The notes below the pieces were generated by a model. The model had not been told where the DNA came from, made no database searches, and saw nothing but the letters and a program-made list of their open reading frames with translations. From Leminorella grimontii ATCC 33999 = DSM 5078 (lineage in GTDB: Bacteria > Pseudomonadota > Gammaproteobacteria > Enterobacterales > Enterobacteriaceae): 64,000 nt of DNA. The DNA lies in NCBI RefSeq assembly GCF_000439085.1, contig NZ_KE392227.1:83003-147002 (forward strand), written 5' to 3'. The position numbers and the translations under genes were made by a program. Shown here piece by piece: positions 58,272-64,000 of the stretch; positions within the stretch are counted from its first letter, which is position 1, and each line of letters begins with the position of its first letter.

Positions 58272-58931
58272 ATGTTCAGACCATCAAGACTAGCGCTATT
58301 TACCGTCATTTTTCTGCTCGTTTGGACCTTTTCCTGCGTTATTACGGGTGCATTTCTTTTACCCGGAAATGAGGGGTGGTGGCACACGCTGCTGCTGTTT
58401 CCCGGCGTGATTGCACTTTTGCCGTTTTGCATTTCAACCAAAGAAGTCCGATTGCAGTGGGCGGCATTCCTGATCTCCGCCGCTGTTATCGCACTGTTTA
58501 ACCTCTGGCCGCTAGCGGAGGGGAATAAAACGCTGCTGGCCTTTATGGAGATAGGCGTATTTTTCTTTCTGCTGTCTCGCTCATTCAAGCGTGAGCAAAA
58601 ATTCCCGATGAGAGCCCTGTTAGCATGTAGCCTCGGCGCGTTTTGCGCCTTCTTTTTCGGTATAGGGCAACAGTGGCATATCGAACGCCTTTTCCATCAG
58701 GCGAATATCTGTATTGTCGACGGAGGCGGAGGCTGTGGCTCCACCTGCTATCAGTATATCGATGTCAAAAGATGCGACAGCGGTGAGGTCGCTCTCTACG
58801 ACCTGTTTCATGGCGTAGAGCAGGCGACGATAAAGTACGGCTATGAGCGCGGTCAGCCTGGGGTTTACCTGAGCGATGGGATATCTGGGGAAAAATACCT
58901 GTTACGCGACGGAGAGCTTGAACGAAATTAG
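58272..58931 (+). CDS. Small membrane protein, unknown
   Basis: 219 residues with four or five membrane segments in the first 140 and a soluble C-terminus with four cysteines (DGGGGCGSTCYQYIDVKRCD). The ATG at 58272 is chosen; a TTG four codons upstream is in frame. I do not know the family. Its pairing with the secreted cysteine-rich gene suggests a shared envelope role. Confidence 0.65.
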   Translation: MFRPSRLALFTVIFLLVWTFSCVITGAFLLPGNEGWWHTLLLFPGVIALLPFCISTKEVRLQWAAFLISAAVIALFNLWPLAEGNKTLLAFMEIGVFFFLLSRSFKREQKFPMRALLACSLGAFCAFFFGIGQQWHIERLFHQANICIVDGGGGCGSTCYQYIDVKRCDSGEVALYDLFHGVEQATIKYGYERGQPGVYLSDGISGEKYLLRDGELERN

Positions 58932-58976
58932 CTCTCCTCGCGAGGATATAACTCGCAACTTCTAACGGCTCTCAAC

Positions 58977-59013
58977 GATTTCCCATCTCCTCATCTTGCG
59001 GAGATGGGAAATC
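58977..59013. repeat. Perfect 14-bp stem hairpin
   Basis: GATTTCCCATCTCC and GGAGATGGGAAATC form a perfect 14-bp stem with a nine-base loop. No T-run follows on either strand, so it is not a classical terminator. It may be a transcript-end stabiliser. Confidence 0.6.
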
Positions 59014-59191
59014 TTCGAGTCATCATAATAATTTTCGCTTTCCGCTAATAGGTGACCATTCTCTAACTTCAACATTAAATGGATATCTTTAACTATCCGA
59101 TTCTACGTACTATCGACTCTTGCTGAGTATTGACCTTAATGTACTCCTGACATGAATAACTTACTGCTTCATGGCTATCAGTAGGCAACCC

Positions 59192-59965
59192 ATGGACCTA
59201 ATCACATTCAAGCTGATTTTACCCCCCTTCCTCATCCTGCTGGCAAGCCTGGCCGGGCGACGCTGGGGAGACGCCATCGAAGGATGGCTCGTGGGGCTGC
59301 CGCTCACGTCGGGCCCGGTTGCCGCCTTCCTCGCGCTTCAATATGGAACCGACTTTGCCGCCATAGCCTCCAACGGTTCACTGATTGGCACGGTGGCACA
59401 GGCGTGCTTTTGCCTTGGCTACGCCACGGTGGCGCGACGCGGCTGGGAGCTTGCTCTGATAGCGGGTATCGTTGCCTATGCCTGTTCAGCCCTTTTAGTT
59501 CAGGCGCTGCCGCTAACGCACTGGGGATTTTTTGCAGCGGCGCTCATTACCCTGACAGTATCGGCGCGGCTAATTCCCTTTCACAACCCGCTGCGCAATC
59601 CGATCGCTTCGCCGTGGTGGGACCTACCTGCCCGCATGACCATCGCTACCGTCATCGTCGTGACGCTAACCGCCGCCGCATCGTTCGTCGGCGCCCAAAT
59701 GGCGGGCATACTCGCCAGCTTTCCGGTCTTCGCCTCCATTCTCGCCGTCTTTGCTCATCGAATGAGAGGCCCCGAAATGGCAATGCAGGTACTGCGCGGC
59801 ATGGTGCTGTCCCTTTACGGCTTCGCGGCGTTTTTCTTTTTGATTGGGTTGATTATTGTTGAAGTGGGTACGCTTTACGCATTCATCATCGCGACGGTCA
59901 GCTCATTGTTGATGCAGTCGGGGGCGCTTTATTTTATTCGGAGAAAATTGCCCTATATTCGTTAG
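59192..59965 (+). CDS. Multi-pass membrane protein, unknown
   Basis: 257 residues, about eight membrane segments (LITFKLILPPFLILLASLAG, GLPLTSGPVAAFLALQYGTD, AGILASFPVFASILAVFAHR, FIIATVSSLLMQSGALYFIR). The repeated GLPLTSGPV and ASFPVFASIL elements suggest an inverted internal repeat, as in small transporters. Function unknown. The ATG at 59192 follows AGG at seven bases; another ATG at 59171 has no binding site. A tail fragment of a related gene lies at 60903-60968. Confidence 0.7.
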   Translation: MDLITFKLILPPFLILLASLAGRRWGDAIEGWLVGLPLTSGPVAAFLALQYGTDFAAIASNGSLIGTVAQACFCLGYATVARRGWELALIAGIVAYACSALLVQALPLTHWGFFAAALITLTVSARLIPFHNPLRNPIASPWWDLPARMTIATVIVVTLTAAASFVGAQMAGILASFPVFASILAVFAHRMRGPEMAMQVLRGMVLSLYGFAAFFFLIGLIIVEVGTLYAFIIATVSSLLMQSGALYFIRRKLPYIR

Positions 59966-60171
59966 AAAAACACGATTAATTAACTTACAGTCAATAAACT
60001 AATCATTTTTAACTTTCACGCTAAATAATAATCACTGAATGCTCTATGCTGCATACTCATAGATAATCCTGTATTTCTACTATAGTCATTTCCCCAAAAT
60101 ATTTACTCATAAACTAAACCGATATAATATCAAAAGCTCCTGATATTACCTTATCGCTACAAGGAAGAAAC

Positions 60172-60792
60172 ATGCAAGCTTTCAATGGATTTAACCCGGC
60201 AGGTACGCCTTTTCACACCATCTCTTTTCAAGTCAATAAAGAACAGTTCAAAGAGATGATGATGAATATATACAATAACTCTATGTTCCACGGTAAAAAG
60301 CCTTTTATTATTGGGATATTATCTGTTATCGGCTTCTTCGCTCTTTATAATTTCGCCTACCATACCACCTGGGGGCAAATCGGATTAATCGTTTGCTGCT
60401 GCGGCGCATTAGGTTTGCTACTGGCGCCAATGTACTATTTCCCATCCAGCGCATTTAAAAAACAGGTAGAAAAGGATTACCTGTCTACTGATATGTCTCT
60501 TCCTTTTACCTATAAGTTTTATGAAGAAGGTATTGAAGTCAACTCGCCGGTAATGAATGGTCGTTTTGGATGGCGGGACATTCATATGGCATCAATCGAG
60601 CCTACCGGAGCGATTTTCGGTTTTATAAAAAACACGCCGAATGGAAAAGCCATTATAAAACAATATAAAGACTCCTATGCGAGTATCATTCTTCCCTTTA
60701 TGTTTTTAGATAACCCGCAAGAAGAAATTCTGTTTTTTAAACAACTTTCCCAGGCAAACATCATTAAAATGACTTTTTCAAAGTCCGTTTAA
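60172..60792 (+). CDS. YcxB-like domain membrane protein
   Basis: 206 residues. Two membrane segments in the middle (PFIIGILSVIGFFALYNFAY, IGLIVCCCGALGLLLAPM), then a YcxB-type domain (TYKFYEEGIEVNSPVMNGRF, GWRDIHMASIEPTGAIF, IILPFMFLDNPQEEILFF). YcxB proteins have no known function. AAGGAAG stands before the ATG. AT-rich, like its surroundings. Confidence 0.75.
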   Translation: MQAFNGFNPAGTPFHTISFQVNKEQFKEMMMNIYNNSMFHGKKPFIIGILSVIGFFALYNFAYHTTWGQIGLIVCCCGALGLLLAPMYYFPSSAFKKQVEKDYLSTDMSLPFTYKFYEEGIEVNSPVMNGRFGWRDIHMASIEPTGAIFGFIKNTPNGKAIIKQYKDSYASIILPFMFLDNPQEEILFFKQLSQANIIKMTFSKSV

Positions 60793-60836
60793 AAAACTTT
60801 TCCCCATCAAGATAAAAGACCTTGCTGGGGAAAAAG
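60791..60836 (-). terminator. Hairpin terminator downstream of the DKNYY gene
   Basis: CTTTTCCCCATCAAG pairs with CTTGCTGGGGAAAAAG (one mismatch). On the minus strand the stem is followed by TTTTTT. It lies between the convergent YcxB-like and DKNYY genes. Confidence 0.6.
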
Positions 60837-60902
60837 TATGCCGCAACTAAACTATTGCGTTTGTTCAACACCCTGTAGTCCCTCTCATTATTTAGCACTA
60901 CC

Positions 60903-60968
60903 GCCATCGCGACAGTCGGCTCTTTACTGATGCTGTCGAGAGCGTTCTATTTCATTCGACAGAAATGA
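60903..60968 (+). pseudogene. Duplicated C-terminal fragment of the 59192-59965 membrane protein
   Basis: The plus frame reads AIATVGSLLMLSRAFYFIRQ K and stops, which matches the last residues of the membrane protein at 59192 (FIIATVSSLLMQSGALYFIR RK). Only these 22 codons are found. It overlaps the 3' end of the DKNYY gene on the other strand. It is evidence of a tandem duplication later interrupted by the YcxB and DKNYY genes. Confidence 0.65.
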
Positions 60969-62363
60969 GGAAAGGTCACTCCCTGAAAGTTTCTTTCCCA
61001 AATAGTAAGTAAAATCTTTATCTTTTGCGTATCGACCGTCCCGCAAAACTTCAAACGTTAGCGGATCGGCATCTGGTATTTTTTCTCCCTGACAGTATAC
61101 TGCTTTTTTATCCTTAATATAGAATAAGCTAATATAGGTGATATTTTCCGGATTAAGCCCTTCTACTTTTTTATCCATAAAGTAAATGCCATTTTTATCC
61201 TTTAGCCAGTATGTGCCTACTACTTCAAACGTAGACGGATCTATTCCTACCAGCTTCTCTCCATCAAAATAAACAGCATTTTTATCTTTTATATACCGGT
61301 ACTTTACGAACTTAAATGTTCCAGCATCTACTTCAACGATCTTATCGTTCATGAGAAAGACAGAGTTTTTATCTTTAGAATATTGATAGTTTACTATTTT
61401 AAAAGAGGCTTTATCGGCAGTTTCTATTTTTTTACCTTCATAATAGACGCCATTTTTGTCCCCTGCATACCAATAATCCATCATGATTTCAAAAGTATCC
61501 GGATCGGCACCTACTATTTTTGTTTCATTATGATACACAGAATTTTTATCTTTCGTATACCGATGCGATAGCGAGCTTGAACCACTGCTTCCGCGCACAA
61601 CTTGAAATGATGCGGGATCGGATATCGCTGTTTTTTTATTATTATAATATATTCCATTTTTATCCCGAGTGTAATCACCATCAATTATTGAAAATGATTT
61701 TGGGTCAATACCATCTATCTTTTTATGGTGTAGATACACATAACTTTTATCTCTTGTATATTCATCATTTATTATCTCAAAGCTTTCTGGATCTATTCCT
61801 TCCAGCTTATCCTTATGCTGATAATAAATAGCATCTTTATCTTTAACATAGTGAAATGGCCTTATTACCGAAAAACAAATTGGACTTACTCCTTTTATTT
61901 CCTTCTCTCGAAAATAAACACCATTTTTATCTTTTGTATAATCAGAATCAATAACCTCAAATGTTTTTGCATCTAAATTATTTATCTTTACTGTATTTCG
62001 ATAAACAAAATTTTTATCGCGCGTATAATTTGAATTCTCAATAAGTTCAAAGGAAGCAGGATCGACCCCATCCAATTTCTTACCATTGAAATAAACAAAT
62101 TCATCACTTTTCCCATAATGCATATTCAAAATTTTAAAATCTTTTATACCATCCCCAAGAAGTATAACTTGATAAAGATTCTGCATAGGAACATAATAAA
62201 CTCTATCATCTATTATGTGATAACCAAAACTTAGCGTCCCATGATTGATAGCCATTCCGTTTGTTTGCGTTGTTAGCTTCTCTGCATCTTTCTCATGTGC
62301 CAATAGTTGTTTATATCCTGCAAATAAAATAATAAATATAGTTAATATTATTTTCTTGAACAT
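60924..62363 (-). CDS. Exported DKNYY-repeat protein
   Basis: 479 residues. A signal peptide (MFKKIILTIFIILFAG, cleaved near LLA) is followed by twelve repeats of about 35-40 residues, each with a (R/K)DK(N/D/S/K)xVY core and a DPxSFEVI element, for instance YTRDKNGIYYNNKK and YTKDKNSVYHNETK. This is the DKNYY family, found in many envelope proteins of unknown function. The start at 62363 follows GGTAAG. AT-rich compared with the core genes, so probably acquired. Confidence 0.82.
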   Translation of the reverse strand: MFKKIILTIFIILFAGYKQLLAHEKDAEKLTTQTNGMAINHGTLSFGYHIIDDRVYYVPMQNLYQVILLGDGIKDFKILNMHYGKSDEFVYFNGKKLDGVDPASFELIENSNYTRDKNFVYRNTVKINNLDAKTFEVIDSDYTKDKNGVYFREKEIKGVSPICFSVIRPFHYVKDKDAIYYQHKDKLEGIDPESFEIINDEYTRDKSYVYLHHKKIDGIDPKSFSIIDGDYTRDKNGIYYNNKKTAISDPASFQVVRGSSGSSSLSHRYTKDKNSVYHNETKIVGADPDTFEIMMDYWYAGDKNGVYYEGKKIETADKASFKIVNYQYSKDKNSVFLMNDKIVEVDAGTFKFVKYRYIKDKNAVYFDGEKLVGIDPSTFEVVGTYWLKDKNGIYFMDKKVEGLNPENITYISLFYIKDKKAVYCQGEKIPDADPLTFEVLRDGRYAKDKDFTYYLGKKLSGSDLSSFLSNEIERSRQHQ

Positions 62364-62539
62364 TGCGCTTACCACTCATAGAAAAATATAATACGCTCGT
62401 ATTTATCTTGTATAAAATAGTTTCAGATACAGCTAAAGGCAACGGGGTTCAGTGTAGTCTCCCCAACCTTTAGTCCGTTCTATTGCCAATGAGAACCTCT
62501 GGCCAGCTCCATTCGATGAGGAAAAATAGAAGAGCTATT

Positions 62540-63442
62540 CTATTCCCGATAAATAAATTCAATAACCGCCTGTTCAAAGCGTTCAGGTTGATCAAACATA
62601 ATAAAGTGAAAGCTATTATCAATACGTTTGAACTGAATATTTCTCACAGATCCATAGACATTGCGAAACAGCATATCAACATGGGATGCGGGAATGCCGA
62701 ATAGAGGATCATAGGCATAGATTACATTGACCTTTGCCGTAATATACTCTAGCTCTGGGCGAAGATCGGTCGTCATTAGCTCATAAGTTGCATTGGCGAC
62801 AGTTTCTCTGTCTGATTGAAGCGCCGCGGTAATGAGAGCAGGCTTTACCGCTTCAGTTTTAGTCAAACGAGCAATAGATTTCGCGTGAAATGCCTCGGCC
62901 TGCTCGGGGGGAGTCGCCATTAGCCTATTCTTAAACGCTAAAGCAGATGGCCTAACGTTTTCACTGGTCGCTCGGGGATTAAAATATAGGCTATAAAACG
63001 GCAGTGCATCGACAATGATTAAGCGCTCAACCCACTCAGGGTAACGCGCCCCTAGCACCAACGCCACTTCACCACCTAATGAATGACCAATAATGATAGG
63101 CGCTTTAATGTCATTTTTCTGAATATAATCAGCAATCGCATCTGCGGTTGGTACGATGACCTGCCCATCTGAATCGGTTGCCGCAGGCAATCCTGCAAAT
63201 CCTGCAATTTGTATCTGATGGAGTCGATGGTTTTCCCGTAACCGATTCGCTAAGCTGCTCCATACTTCATGAGAGGACGCCAATCCGGGTATCAAAATAA
63301 TATCTGAGCCTTGCCCTTCTGCTTTAACAAGCACGGGATCCTGCTTAATAAAAATAGCCCCGGAAAGCGTTTGATTAGCCAACGCCATTGGAGAATGAAA
63401 GCAAAGAATACCTATAACTAAAAATAGAATCCGTCTGAACAT
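62540..63442 (-). CDS. Secreted alpha/beta hydrolase
   Basis: 300 residues. Signal peptide (MFRRILFLVIGILCFHSPMA, cleaved after LAN). The alpha/beta hydrolase core follows: IILIPGLASSHEVW for the oxyanion region, the nucleophile serine 121 in GHSLGGE, an aspartate in AYDPLFGIP and a histidine in SFHFIMFDQP, giving a complete triad. Substrate unknown. AGGAGG stands seven bases before the ATG at 63442; the frame is open 30 codons upstream. Confidence 0.85.
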   Translation of the reverse strand: MFRRILFLVIGILCFHSPMALANQTLSGAIFIKQDPVLVKAEGQGSDIILIPGLASSHEVWSSLANRLRENHRLHQIQIAGFAGLPAATDSDGQVIVPTADAIADYIQKNDIKAPIIIGHSLGGEVALVLGARYPEWVERLIIVDALPFYSLYFNPRATSENVRPSALAFKNRLMATPPEQAEAFHAKSIARLTKTEAVKPALITAALQSDRETVANATYELMTTDLRPELEYITAKVNVIYAYDPLFGIPASHVDMLFRNVYGSVRNIQFKRIDNSFHFIMFDQPERFEQAVIEFIYRE

Positions 63443-63924
63443 TAGTCGCCTCCTGCTTATATAATTACATCCACCATATATTTTAAATATTATAAAGGGA
63501 AGTTTTAATACGCAGTCATCACTCAATCTCATTGAGGCATAAATTTTTAGTCGCTCTCTTCTCTAAGAGTACAAGCGCGTCAGGACTTAAGATAAGACAT
63601 TCACTGTGATGATAAACACCTAATTAACACCGACAAAGACAATATAATTAATGCGTGTTATAAAATTAACAAATTAAATTCGAAAAGGAAATCGAGGACA
63701 ATACTAAAGGCAATGTAGAAACCGATACAAATCCCGCTATCAAATCAATCCGCCAAGAGTAAGGTATACCCCTTTAAATTTTATGCGCCTCCCGACACGC
63801 AGCTTGAACCAGATTCAAGCCGATGGCCATAAGGCACTAATGAGCACAACGCGACTAAAGACATATTGAAAATGAAGGGCTTTAAAACGCGCAGATACTA
63901 TTGGAATACTGCAAAAAAGAAACT
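63443..63924. other. AT-rich spacer next to tRNA-Gly
   Basis: 482 bases between the hydrolase gene and the tRNA. No open reading frame with a start signal, no integrase fragment and no copy of the tRNA 3' end were found by eye. Confidence 0.4.
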
Positions 63925-64000
63925 TGGAGCGGGAAACGAGGTTCGAACTCGCGACCTCAACCTTGGCAAGGTTGCGCTCTACCAACTGAGCTATTCCCGC
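63925..64000 (-). tRNA. tRNA-Gly (anticodon GCC)
   Basis: The minus strand begins GCGGGAATAGCTCAGTTGG at 64000, has the anticodon loop CTTGCCAAG, the T loop GTTCGAA, and ends in CCA at 63925-63927. The acceptor stem GCGGGAA pairs with TTCCCGC; 76 bases in all. It matches E. coli glyV/X/Y with few changes. More glycine tRNA genes may lie beyond the window edge. Confidence 0.97.

Noticed and set aside
60960..62100. Regularly spaced ttttttatctttt-like motifs resembling direct repeats
   Set aside because: They are the codons of the DKN(x)VY protein repeats, not CRISPR or iterons.
63443..64000. Possible attachment site of an integrative element at tRNA-Gly
   Set aside because: No integrase gene and no second copy of the tRNA 3' end found by eye in the window.

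Overview
The window is chromosomal DNA of a gammaproteobacterium of the order Enterobacterales. Most core proteins (PurA, Rnr, NsrR, Hfq, HflX, HflK/C, MiaA, MutL, QueG, FklB, S6, S18, L9, YtfL, YtfK) closely resemble, from memory, their Escherichia coli counterparts, and the core gene order follows the E. coli 95-minute region. Coding DNA is moderately GC-rich. The species cannot be fixed from sequence alone; a Budviciaceae-like genus such as Leminorella is a guess only.

Layout. 1-15.3 kb: ytfL (cut by the window edge), ytfK, cysQ, a DcuC-like carrier with an AbgA-like amidohydrolase, fklB, an MFS transporter, ytfB, a DUF488 gene, the rpsF-priB-rpsR-rplI ribosomal operon, then a cluster of amino-acid related genes (RidA-like, threonine-synthase-like PLP enzyme, YeaK-like deacylase, YheO-like regulator, AEC carrier, glutathione transferase). 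15.3-19.0 kb: rlmB, rnr and nsrR. 19.0-22.6 kb: accessory insert between nsrR and purA, with a broken RebB (R-body) gene fragment, a 729-residue protein I do not recognise, and a small partner. 22.6-23.9 kb: purA. 24-37.2 kb: an adhesion island between purA and hflC, the place where E. coli has only yjeT. It carries a chaperone-usher fimbrial operon, an internally deleted adhesin, an IS1 InsA-like zinc-ribbon stub, a very large autotransporter, an intact two-domain fimbrial adhesin and an orphan HicB-like gene. 37.3-49.1 kb: the conserved block hflC-hflK-hflX-hfq-miaA-mutL-amiB-tsaE-nnr, with queG divergent from nnr. 49.1-63.9 kb: an accessory region between queG and a tRNA-Gly gene (in E. coli these are neighbours). 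64.0 kb: tRNA-Gly(GCC), complete at the window edge.

The accessory region next to tRNA-Gly holds the least described content: a tightly coupled three-gene operon of coiled-coil and membrane proteins ending in a poly-serine tail; a trio of small genes (TPR/SMI1-like, secreted, cytosolic); a nitroreductase-like gene with its own TetR regulator and a clear operator; two small envelope genes; a membrane protein with a duplicated tail fragment nearby; a YcxB-like protein; a twelve-repeat DKNYY exported protein; and a secreted alpha/beta hydrolase. No integrase, transposase-complete element, CRISPR array or phage structural gene was seen.

The best candidates for an undescribed system are the three-gene operon at 49.4-53.4 kb and the 729-residue protein with its coiled-coil partner at 20.1-22.5 kb next to the R-body remnant. 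Both are inferences from architecture; neither has a recognised function here.
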